64,000 nt of DNA, taken from the NCBI GenBank assembly GCA_029448655.1, contig JACCLO010000001.1, forward strand, positions 2,480,001-2,544,000, read 5' to 3'. Below are positions 40,659-50,762 of this stretch, piece after piece. Every line of letters begins with the position of its first letter. The stretch's first letter is position 1. The position numbers and the translations under genes were made by a program. Source of the stretch: Wolfiporia cocos (Eukaryota; Basidiomycota; Agaricomycetes; Polyporales; Phaeolaceae). The notes beneath the pieces are model-generated. The model saw nothing but the letters and a program-made list of their open reading frames with translations. It had not been told where the DNA came from and made no database searches.

Positions 40659-41679
40659 TCCAGCACTCGTGGGCCACCTCTGGATCCTGGTACTTCGGAA
40701 TCCCCGGACCTAGCCCCACGGCCTAGTCCATCCAGCCTCCTCAGCCACCATGTCATCGGACAAATACCTTAGTCACATTAACAGGTCCATCCAATGGCAC
40801 TATTGCCTCAGCATCTTGCCTTGGTAATCATACCCGCATGGCATATGGCCATTATACTGCAAGGTACTGGTTTGCCGGCCTCGCCCTTTACCAGTGCTGC
40901 GCACCACATTCACATGTCCACCAATGAGTAATCGCCCATGTGCAATCTCAGGTATGACATTGCTGTCTCCTTACGACCGGCCTGCCATTACCGGCAGCCA
41001 CAGCCATTGTAGATAGCATTAGATAAGACTTAGCTGTATCGTGGAGATCCAGCCCACCTTCCTTTACAGGCATGTACTATACAGTATCACATGACCCATC
41101 CACACATGTATTTAAGTATTAGGCTAGACACCCCTAATCCTTAGTTCTATTCTTCTCGGCTTGCGCCGTAGAAGAACCTCTCATCACCCTGCTGCGCTGG
41201 ATATACCCTCACTGAGTTGCCGTTAGTATCAAGACTATAGGCTTGGTGAGTCCCACGGTAGATCCGTGTCACTGGTCTGCACTGAGCAGCACAAATAAAT
41301 GTGTTTGGCAAATTCACATACATCATGCAGCATCTCTAACTGTACAATCTGACATGACATGTCATAAAACTTCGTCCCACAGCAGCAATTGCACAATTGC
41401 AACTTGCAGACATCCACAACTCTAAGTTACTCTTGCTTAAGTCATCACACACCATGTGCCATGATATCATTATGAGACGCATTGACTTGAATACCACGGC
41501 AGCGTTGAGCACCTACTACTCTCATCTTCCTTTGTATCCTGGTGCATCCAATGAGATCTTGATCCCTTCATCTCTACAGTGATGGAAATGATATGATACA
41601 TCTGTCTGGTCATGCACATATTGAAGGTAAGTGGTTGCTTACTACCCGTCTCTTGATGTGCCTCATTGACTTGTACTTA
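40659..41679. other. No recognisable gene
   Basis: Short frames only. GTATTTAAGTATTAGGCTAGAC near 41108-41130, followed by TTCTATTCTTCTCGGC, resembles an LTR promoter, but no paired end is identified. Confidence 0.35.
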
Positions 41680-43360
41680 CAGCAATAGTGGGCATTCTGG
41701 GAACACTCTTCTATGTCTTCTTGTATGTGTGGTGCCCTCCTGCACTTACTCCCCACTGATGACTAGTGATGTGCCAGGCCCGGCTTTGGGCCATAGGCCG
41801 GGCCGGGCCAAGCCCTACTTGGGCCGGGCCAGGCCGGGCCCTACACCACGGCTTGAGACGGCCCAGGGCCCGGCTTGTGTCCCAAGCCGGGCTGGGCCAA
41901 GCCGTGAGCCCCGGGCCTGAAAGCTCTAACAGATAAAATGTCTAGTAACTATGATATAAGGATATATGTAGTAGCAGTATGCTATATTCCAATGTAGTAT
42001 CTCTATAATTTTAAATTCAAGCTAGAGGATAGTCCCATGGATTGAATTCTTGGTGCTGAGGCCTGTCACTCATTTCTGGGTGCCTATACGATACCCCATT
42101 TGGAAGCTGCGCCACAGAGCACCGTGCCGGTGAAATGATGATTTCACACTATAATTATTGAAGATACTGGAGCTTGGCTTTGTCGAAAGATAGTTGGAGA
42201 AGGTATGTTATAAGTTTGTGTGGCTACAGTGATGATTATCCTTAGTGCTAGGCCCTGGGCAAGCCCCAAGCCAGGCCGGGCCAAGCCGTGGGCCGTCAAT
42301 GGGGGCCCGGCTTCAGGTTTTGAAAAGCCAAGGCCGTCCAAAGCCGGGCCAAAGCCTGGGGCTTTCAGGCCGGGCCGGGCTGGGAAATCACTACTGATAA
42401 CTGCACCACTAACCCCACACCAGCTCATACTCACCCAGGGCATCAGCGTCATCATCGGCTCAGGCTTCCACCTCGTCCCTGTGCTCTCCATGCATTCCCA
42501 TCACTGGCGGCACCAGCACAGCCTCGGGAAGGGTATCATTCTCAGAGCTCATCTGTCGGTGGCATTATTTACCTGATCATGCTCAACTGGCTCCTCCAGG
42601 GAAGCACCGGCCTCACATGGGGCATGTGCACTGCTGCATTTCTGACACTCAGCATCTTCATCATTGCCAACTACCTGCTCACAACGTGCTATACATAACT
42701 GCCAACATTGGCATGTTCCTCGACCTCTGGGGCATCTTCTGAGGGGTTCCTCCCATATACACACCCCCTGTGTTCTGCATGTGTGTGTGCACCATGCTGA
42801 CATGTGCCCTGCCAAATTTTTACCTCCAGCTCTTTGTCAATGTGCACAGGCTCTGAAGCACGCTCATGCTCTGCACTGTACATGCACCCTCTCCTCTCGT
42901 CTGCCTGGCCTGTGCCGACCAGTCTTTGAGTGAAGATTGCAATCCTCAATGCAGCCTTGATCATTGGGTGTACGATCCCGAAATTGATTGCGAACCACAT
43001 CAGCATGTTCAACATGCTGACAGCCATGATCATCAGTGGGCTCGTCCTCATCATGTTCGCTGTGATGAAAGGCAACGGCATGGTCATCATCTTTGCCATC
43101 TTCTACAGCATGTTCAGCACCGTGTGTGAGTCGCCCTTGTTCATTGTCTGCTCCATGCATAGCTCACTGCCTGGCAGTCATCTCCCTCCTCCTGACAATG
43201 CTTGTGTCGATGTCATGCAGCCTGGCTGAGATGGGATGCGTACCACATTCCCTTTCTCTATCTCCTCTGCCATCCATACTTGTGGGAAACACAGTAAGTG
43301 GGGCAAGTGGTGAGCGTGTGGGAAAGTGGTGGGTGGAGGTGGGAATGGGTGAGGGGGTGG
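41680..43360 (+). pseudogene. Monocarboxylate-transporter-like MFS gene remnant, split by a hAT element
   Basis: Plus-strand pieces in order: AIVGILGTLFYVFLYVWCPP (41685-41745); after the hAT, LTPHQLILTQGISVIIGSGF then HLVPVLSMHSHHW (42415-42500); after a frame change, SSVGGIIYLIMLNWLLQGST then WGMCTAAFLTLSIFIIANYL (42555-42685); and IAILNAALIIGCTIPKLIAN then LIMFAVMKGNGMVIIFAIFY (42935-43120), ending near LPSILVGNTVSGA (43270-43310). The SSVGGIIYPIMLN-like segment and order fit the MCT (monocarboxylate porter) branch of the major facilitator superfamily: plasma-membrane transporters with 12 helices. Frame changes and the insertion show it is dead. Confidence 0.6.
41764..42393. mobile_element. 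Non-autonomous hAT-like element (TAGTGATGTGC family), 630 bp
   Basis: Starts TAGTGATGTGCCAGGCCCGG, ends with the complement GGGAAATCACTA; 8-bp CTGATGAC (41756-41763) and CTGATAAC (42394-42401). Subterminal GGCCGGGC arrays. It lies inside the MFS remnant. Confidence 0.82.
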
Positions 43361-43499
43361 GGAGGAGTGGACCATGGGCCAGGTAAAGGTGGGCCACGGT
43401 ATCATGTATGTAACTAAAAAAACAATCAGCGCATTCTACACCCTATGGGATCCGATGAAAGTAAGAAAATTACCTAATTTAATGGCAATGGTTGGCGCC

Positions 43500-45824
43500 T
43501 AGTGATGTGCAAAGCATGGCTCGGCTCAAAGCCCGGGGCTTGGGCCTGGCTTTGAAGGGCTTGGGCTCAGCAGAATGTCAAGCCGGGCCCTCCTTGACGG
43601 CTCAGGCCGGCTTGGGCCCGGCTCAGGCTCAGGCCGGGGCTTATGGGTAGTGTTGCCGAAGTTCAGTTCAGAACCAAGGTTCGGAACCTGAACCGCCGGA
43701 ACCGAACCTAGGTTCAGGTTCAGTCCAGGTCCGGTTCAGGGTAAGATGTCAAGGTTCGGTTCTTGGTTCAGGGGGGCCATGGGTACCCTTGAACCAGGTT
43801 CGAACCGGACTGAACCTTGAACCACTTAGCATTAACATATTCTTGGCAACTGCTGGTGGATAAGCATAAATTACTATCATATTCTTGCCATCTTTGCTAT
43901 AGTATTGTTGCAGTAAGCTATGGATAACTGGCTTCACAATGGCAAGCATCAGCACTGATATACTCCAGTCTCCCCGGAATATGGTGAGAGCTCAGCCCCA
44001 TATTGGAAGTACTGTGCTTTCTTTGGCACTGGGCTACATTCACTGCTGTCAGATGAAGTAAAAAATGTAGTTCACAATGTTTCACTTCATATCCATGAAC
44101 CTAGGTTATATACAGAGCTGTCTCAGGCTAATTCACACTCATTCTGCTCATGGATTCTGATTACTGAACTGCTCAGATTTGCTGCCTTGAGTGACTATTG
44201 TGCATCAAAAATTATGTTTTACCACTGTAAAGAAGACTAAGAGCCAATTTGGAATGTAGCAGCCCAATAGACACCAAATAGAGGCACTGCAGAACTTGAA
44301 GTTTGGTGTTGTCAGAAAAATATTTCCCTCCGGGCAGGTCAGGATGTGCCATGATAGGTGAGGTGTTTAATGGGTCGATGGCGAGCAATGTACCCAGGAG
44401 ACACGCAGCTTGTAGCGATCCAAACGGCGGCGTTACGTTGAATGGATCAGGAATAATAGAAATCAAATCAAAACATTGGTAACTGATTCCCTAAGTCCTG
44501 AGCGAACGCCTCGAGTACAGCTCTTCGTCTAACTTCGTCTTGGCAGTAATCAATGTATTTTCTCGTATCTGCACATCGCATAAATACATAGAGAGCTATC
44601 AGGTTTTCTACAACATTTTGAGTGCCCTAAAATTTGAGTATGCACCCTTTAAGCTAGACAAGTCGGAGACGAACCCTGAAACAGTGAAGATTGTCCTGGA
44701 ATACTAGAAAGTTATTTTACGAGACCGATAGACCGTAGATCTAAGGTGGTGCGCAGAGGTTAGAGAGGCAAGACATGGAAAAAGCTATAGGAAAGCAGTC
44801 GAGGTTGGGACAGACCTGTCTATGCTAGAGAGCCTAGAGAAATGTCGGATAGTATCTGTCTTTGACTAGATGAGCAGCCAGAGAGTATCCGCAGGGCTTT
44901 TGCGACATTTCAGATTGTGCGCAAACCAGTGAAGGTTCAACGTTCACTGTGCGAGCACGATCGAGGTCGATCACGATCGGTCGAGCTGTGACTAAACCAC
45001 CTCGGATGGGCATTCTGCCTACCAGCTGACTTTCCGTGGTGCATTCTGCGTCATTTTGATGCGTGTTTGGTCACGTCTCGGTGTTCTCACATGGTTGCAA
45101 TGTCTATGGCACATTTATTTTGCAGCACATTGGTTACTCCAGTGGACTCAATATTAGTTTTACATTCTAGAAAAGCAAGTCATTTAGTGGTCCGAACCTA
45201 GTTCGAACCGTGAACCGAACCTGCTGAACCAGTTCAGCAGGTTCAGTCCAGGTTCAGGTTCAGGTTCAGGCTCCCTGCAGTCGGTTCAGTTCTAGGTTCA
45301 GCCCCAGACCCCCCTGAACCTGAACTGAACCGAACTTCGGCAACACTACTTATGGGTAATCATGTAGGACCTCGAAATTATTGGCTTGTGCAGCTCAAAT
45401 GGCAGCACAACATATTCAGAATGCTTATATGTCTACTACTTGTTGTTATTCTGATCTACAAGTGTTTTTACAGCTGCTTATGATGTTGACCGAAAATCCA
45501 GATCTCGATCACAACCCCGATCGCAACAGTAGTCACAACGTTCCGCACTGTGTTAGCAGATCACAAGTCATTGTAATGGTCGTTGAGATCATATAAGGTG
45601 AATTGATGCAAAATCTTAAACCAAAGGGCCCATTTTCGCTAATTCTAACAACACCACAGCTGCGCGCCTAAAGCTGCCGGCTCAGGGTTCGGCTACGGCC
45701 GGCTCACGATCCAAGCCGGGCCCTGAGCCGTCTTAAGCCGCCCCCCCAGACTCGGCTCAGCCCGGCTTAAGTCGGCTCGGCCAGGCCCAGCTCATGGCTT
45801 TGAGCCGTGCTTTGCACATCACTA
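43500..45824. mobile_element. Non-autonomous hAT-like element (TAGTGATGTGC family) hosting a second hAT
   Basis: TIRs TAGTGATGTGCAAAGC / GCTTTGCACATCACTA; perfect 8-bp duplication TTGGCGCC (43492-43499 and 45825-45832). Interior related to 32916-33518. Without the nested element (43648-45348) it is about 616 bp. Confidence 0.88.
43648..45348. mobile_element. Nested non-autonomous hAT-like element (TAGTGTTGC family), 1701 bp
   Basis: TIRs TAGTGTTGCCGAAGTTCAGT / complement; perfect 8-bp duplication CTTATGGG (43640-43647 and 45349-45356). The ends consist of GGTTCAGG/GAACC repeats. The AT-rich interior has frames up to 84 codons but no transposase motif. Confidence 0.88.
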
Positions 45825-45832
45825 TTGGCGCC

Positions 45833-46254
45833 AGTCCTTGCTCATACACGTGTGCTGACCAGCTTGGATACTAGCCTTCTGACGCAGATTTCCATCAGTA
45901 TTTTTCTCAAGTCTCTGTTGTGAGTTGGCACTGGTCGGCATTTTGGAGCCCTGTGGGGCACCGCCGACTGGCACAGACTGGCACCATACAGCTTGTTGCT
46001 GATTTCCACTGGGCATGAGGCCTGGCATCTGGTGGCTGATTTGAAACCATTCACTGGGTGCCCTTGTGAGTTTGCAACAATTCACCAGATGCCTCTGTGA
46101 GTTTCTTTCCAAGTATTCACCAGATACCACCTGCAACTTTGCAACTATTTAACAGATGCCCCAGTATGTTCCCAGATGTCAAAATACAAAACATATTTTA
46201 TCGGCCTGAACCAGTCTGATAATGTTTACCAGTCTGACATCACTTATCTATGCT
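45833..46254. other. No recognisable gene; short degenerate repeats
   Basis: Motifs of type CACCAGATGCC and GTGAGTTTGCAAC recur between 46020 and 46170, suggesting a worn minisatellite. No coding assignment. Confidence 0.4.
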
Positions 46255-46640
46255 TATATACTATCCCGCCTTTTGCTGATGTATATTTCCAATCAACCTG
46301 CTACAGAATTCTTTGCTTCTGGATTCCATACCTCCAGCCACAAATGATGGGTCATTGGATCCGGTGCTATTCCCTTGATCAATGTGTTTGTGCAAATCGA
46401 ACATGAACCTTGAGATCAGAATCGACAAGATTCTATTGAAATTCAGCGGTGTGTGAATTGCATAGCCTGCCAAAGTACTTACACCAGTAAAATAGAAATA
46501 GATAGACATCAAGTCAATCGCTTCAATGATTAGATAGAGAAAGTCACAGTTCCAGAAGCATAAAAGGAGAATTGTTTCATTGCCATTTCAGCAGTATTTA
46601 ATAACTCTAGATGGATATCGTAAAACTTGGCAGTGGTGCT
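46255..46640 (-). pseudogene. DUF6533-type gene, 3' fragment (third copy)
   Basis: The minus strand reads TLAGYAIHTPLNFNRILSIL then ISRFMFDL, NSTGSNDPSFVAGGMESRS and FCSRLIGN. This corresponds to the tail of the genes at 5625-7330 and 10650-12575 (same order, FMFNLRQ and FGSRLVGN). It ends abruptly after LIGN, and no upstream exons are seen. Confidence 0.7.
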
Positions 46641-46700
46641 CCCAACCTGATCACAGCCACAAGCAATGGTTTTGTCAGTGAGTCTGTCACTGTGTGGTTT

Positions 46701-47183
46701 TGTCACAGAAACTTAGGTGTGGTGCCATAGTTTTAGGATCTTCAATGAAGAGGATTTGAACTGGTGTCTGCATCACCCCATCACGTGACTCCTCTTGTGT
46801 GTTCCACCATTCTGCCATTCACCAGGCACCTCATTAGATTACAAAAGTATAGCAGTATGCCCCAGCCCAGCTTACACATACACCCTTACATACATGCTTC
46901 CATACGATGCTCATTTTTTAGGGTAGACACTTGGTAGATAGTGCGCTGGATGTATATAATGGTAATGTTAGAGGTCTTACACCTCTAACACATTCAATCT
47001 AGACCTTGGGGTGCTCTGCCCTAGGTTCCACTTCTCTACTCTGCATAATCATCTGCACCACCCACCACCCTCTTTCATGTCTGCCTGTTTGTCTGAGGAG
47101 CTCTCCCCTGCCTTCATCTAGGGCTCAGGACTTAGGGGTGATGACTTGCGTGTCAACTAGGGATGTAGTGAGTTCCTGTGTCA
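46701..47183 (+). mobile_element. Solo LTR, family C (483 bp), with internal antisense tRNA-like sequence
   Basis: TGTCACAGAAACTTAGG...TTCCTGTGTCA, flanked by GGTTT (46696-46700 and 47184-47188). Related along its length to 36108-36605, including the tRNA-like block near 46755-46825, which here is more worn. Confidence 0.9.
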
Positions 47184-47249
47184 GGTTTGTTTCCATATGA
47201 TTGGCTTGAGCCTAGTGGTATGGGTCAGGTATGCGTTCTACGCCATACC

Positions 47250-47430
47250 TGTCACAGGCTGATTTTCCCGCCTCAGAATATACTAGTCAATGCTGACAAG
47301 TTCCCTTATCTTATCTTATCTTATCTTAGCACCTGTTTCTTATATAGTAACCCTAGTCATGTGCCAAACCCCATCCAGACCTTCAGTGTAGCCACAATCT
47401 AATCTCTCAATCACAGACCCAATCACTGTA
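47250..47430 (+). mobile_element. Truncated LTR fragment related to the Gypsy-1 LTR
   Basis: TGTCACAGGCTGATTTTCCC and the following CCTTATC/AGCACC order resemble the first 100 bp of the Gypsy-1 LTR. A (TTATC)5-like microsatellite lies at 47304-47330. No 3' end is found. Confidence 0.5.
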
Positions 47431-47855
47431 ACATATGATTGTTTCACCTACGCTGCCATGGACACAGCCATTACCAGCCACATAGCATAACATGTTGTCA
47501 CAGATTTAATGTCATACGTACTAACATCAAAGGGACCACTGGGGGAGGTAACGCCTAAGAGGTTGAAGGCTTCTAAGGCACCCAGACTAGCATGCAGAGG
47601 AAGTAGTGTCTGATGGGACTTGCCCCATAGATAGAAGAACAAGTCTGAGGTATAAGACCTTAGGCGCAGTAGCTTAAGTACATGCACGGAAACAGTCATG
47701 GTATGGCTACCCTAAAGTAAGGTGGCCTGTGCATAACCTAGCTACGCTCAACCTGTGACCTGCTTACATAAGTAACATGCTAACTACTACAGACCTAACG
47801 TGATGTGTGTGTATGTACATGATAACCACCGTACTACAGTGTACTGGCTGGTCAG
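47431..47855. other. Unassigned repeat-like sequence
   Basis: TGTCACAGATTTAATGTC at about 47498 looks like a fifth LTR start, but no partner end is seen. No gene. Confidence 0.35.
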
Positions 47856-48070
47856 TGTCACAAGATTTTCCTAGTATTACTACTATTTTTCCCAAATTTC
47901 TACGAATTTATCTACGGTTTATACGTCTACCTAGGGCTTAACTGGTTGGTAACTATTCATTACATACAAGCCGAATGATGGCCGTGTTATCTCCCGTAGC
48001 AACGGTATCTAATCACGGTAGTTCCCGTTATAAGTCACATGTCTATTCTTGCAGCCAATCGGACATCTTG
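47856..48070 (+). repeat. Gypsy-3 5' LTR, left piece
   Basis: First 215 bp of the LTR. The Gypsy-2 target TCTTG (48066-48070) is its last five bases. Confidence 0.85.
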
Positions 48071-48779
48071 TGTTACGGTTATTTTGGTTTTTCGAAGATC
48101 GGCAGGACTCACCACAGGGCGAATACGATACAGGGACTTGTTGCGCAACCAACCCCCCCTGGCTACTCGTGATCTTACTGGGCGCATCCCCAGTTGTACT
48201 AGTCTACAAGACCCGTTTCATCTTTGGCAGATCCAACTCTACCACCGTTTCATGTCTATCGTTTATTAGCTGATAGATGGCGTTCAACCGCCATCATTCC
48301 TATCTATCGTCTCAGATATATCATTCCATACTTATCAAATGTTTGGGACTATAGCGTAGATAGTATCGGTGACATCTGGGACAGACTTGACCCCTGAAAC
48401 CTAGCGTAGTATAAAAACTCATGTACTTACCGTCGAGGCTCTTCAGCTCGACCTTGTTGTATAAACAAGAAGTCTTATACTCGTTCTCAAACGTAGGAAA
48501 CTACGCTCAGTATTTCTCGCTCGAGCAACCGAACGACTAAGTCCTCGAAGTGCACACTGACTTCTCGGACTTAGGCGAGTCTTATATTCTATTAGACTCG
48601 CATCTGAACAGATTATATCCTCTAACGCGTATTGGATATTATACGATCTCCTAGGAACTTCACCTAGGACTTGAAGGCATCTAACGAGCATTTGCCTTGC
48701 ATACGGCTATACGCCCACGTGCAGAAGAACGATCTATATTCGCGACTCAAATATACGAACGGGTATTCGACCCGTAACA
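48071..48779 (+). repeat. Gypsy-2 5' LTR
   Basis: TATAAAAA box at 48410-48417; putative transcript start AGCTCGACCTT at 48445-48455. Confidence 0.92.
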
Positions 48780-48780
48780 G

Positions 48781-48791
48781 AAGGTCGAGCT
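48781..48791 (+). promoter_or_regulatory. Gypsy-2 primer-binding site of self-priming type
   Basis: AAGGTCGAGCT, one base after the LTR, is the exact reverse complement of AGCTCGACCTT at 48445-48455, the putative first 11 nt of the transcript. Confidence 0.8.
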
Positions 48792-48825
48792 TATCACACC
48801 CTCACCTATCACGGTGTAAGGGCCC

Positions 48826-50670
48826 ATGATATTTGGACCAGAATTCCCAGCACGACTGATTGAACTCTTGCCCGAGGACATTCAGGGAGTCTACAGACTC
48901 AACCGATACGAGTGGACTGACACCATTGGAGCCTTCCGTAACCGCGGAGGAATTGTTGTCATCCCCAGAGAAGATAGGGCATCAAAGTGGGTAGAAGTAT
49001 ACCCCTCCGCAAGAACGACCGCTTGGGAAATAACGCGTGAAGCGTTCGAACGATTCGGAGAAATCCCTCCGATGTCAACCGCGACGTTGACCGAAAACGA
49101 AACTGAAACCATCAACAGAACCTTCGATGCCGATGGAAATACGAATCAGCCTTCGGGCGCCACAGGAATGGCAGGAATTGAGCGCATCGGAGATGATGGG
49201 AGAAATCCTGGAAACTTTACAGGAACAGATAACAGCCAGACCGGAGGACAGGACCCTCCAGGATTTGTATCTGCTTTTGCGCAGAGTGGGATTGGGCCTA
49301 TGGCTGGAGGAACAGACCTCTTTGGAAACCCCCCACAGAACGCACCCGGAATGGGTAGCGGAGGAAATCCGTCTTGGACTAGCCCAAGCGGAGGAATGGG
49401 AACGACAAACCCAGGAACATGGCCGTCAGGCCTATTTGGACGAACCTCCGCAGGTACAAGCGGAGGAGGACTGGGAGGAAACTTCGGACTCGGAGGAGGG
49501 AATGCCCCCCCTCCTGGAGGACTCGGAGGAGGAACCCCCGCGAACCCCGGAAGAGGAAACCCTGGAGGGAACCCAGGGAACCCCGGAGGAAACCCAGGAA
49601 ACCCGGGTGGAGGAAACCCGGGAGGAGGAGGACCCCCAGGAGGGCCCCCACCACCGAATGCGCCGCAGCCCCAACCTCCGGCGCCGAACCCGTACTACCG
49701 ACCCCCGATGATAAAGATCAACCCCCCAGACGTATTCGACGGGGAACGATCCGACATGCAGAACTTCATAAACCAGTGCAATTCCTGGTTTACGATGTAT
49801 GAAACGTCATTCCAGAACGACGTTCAGAGAGTAATCTTTATCCTCTCTTATATTTCGAACAAGGGGAAAACGGGCCAATGGAAACAGAATTATCACCGGG
49901 TTTATACGAACCCCCAGACGAAACGATTCTTCCCGCCTAGTCTTGCACAGTTTGATGCAGACTTCCAGAAAGCCTTCGGAGCCATCGAAGAGGTACAGAA
50001 GGCACGGAAGAAAATCCTGGACGTAACCCAGGACAGAAAGGACATCGATGATTATATCACCGAGTTCAACAACTTGGCCGGAAAGGCCCAGTACGATCGA
50101 TACAGCGCGGACAGAAACGCGTTACTCATAACCCTCTTCGAGAAAGGGTTACCCGAACATACGACCCGATACATCATCGGCGTTCGGCCGCTACCAGCGA
50201 CCATTGATGAATGGCAGTCCGCTGCCTCGTACTATGAAAATACGTACAAGATATTCTTGAAACGGGACAAACCGTTTGTCAAGAAAAAGGCTTGGCAAGC
50301 CTCGAACCAGAATAACGGACGCACTAGTGCTCCACAGACAACCGCACCAAAAGATCCGAATGCGATGGATGTAGATCGAATGACCACCCAGGAAAGGGAC
50401 GATCACATCAAGAAGGGAAAATGCTTCACCTGTCATCAGCCAGGGCATATATCGTGAGACTGCCCAAAGAGGCCAAGGAAGCCAGCCTGCCCTAGGCGGA
50501 CTACTCGAAAGACCGAAGAAGAAGAAGCCGAGCAAGAAGCTCGCATTGAAGAAGTCTCTGAGGAAGAGACTGAATACATTACCGCTAACAGAGCGGTCAC
50601 GGCAATTAGGGCTCTGAAAGCCAAGAACCCCGAGCTCCTAGCACGGCTCGTAGAAGAACAGGATTTTGCC
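48826..50670 (+). pseudogene. Gypsy-2 Gag with nonsense codon in the zinc knuckle
   Basis: An open frame of 543 codons runs to TGA at 50455-50457 and then continues without another stop to TAG at 50671. Residues 90-290 are Gly/Pro/Asn-rich low complexity. A capsid-like region follows (MQNFINQCNSWFTMYE, then DVTQDRKDIDDYITEFNNLA). The CCHC knuckle CFTCHQPGHIS-x-DC is hit exactly at x by the TGA. CGA (Arg) is the likely ancestor by a C-to-T change. Pol lies in the -1 frame relative to gag; the two overlap before the TAG (GATTTTGCCTAG), so the intact family probably used -1 frameshifting. Confidence 0.88.
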
Positions 50671-50762
50671 TAGGAGGGAAGCCCACGGTCTTACCCTCCA
50701 AGAAAGCAGCGCATGTAATTACCTCGTTCGAGAAGAATCGATCCCTCTTCATCCCGGTAATC

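Noticed and set aside
42549..43160. Minus-strand frames up to 136 codons at 42549-43160
   Set aside because: They lie antisense to the MFS-like segments, which have recognisable transporter sequence on the plus strand.
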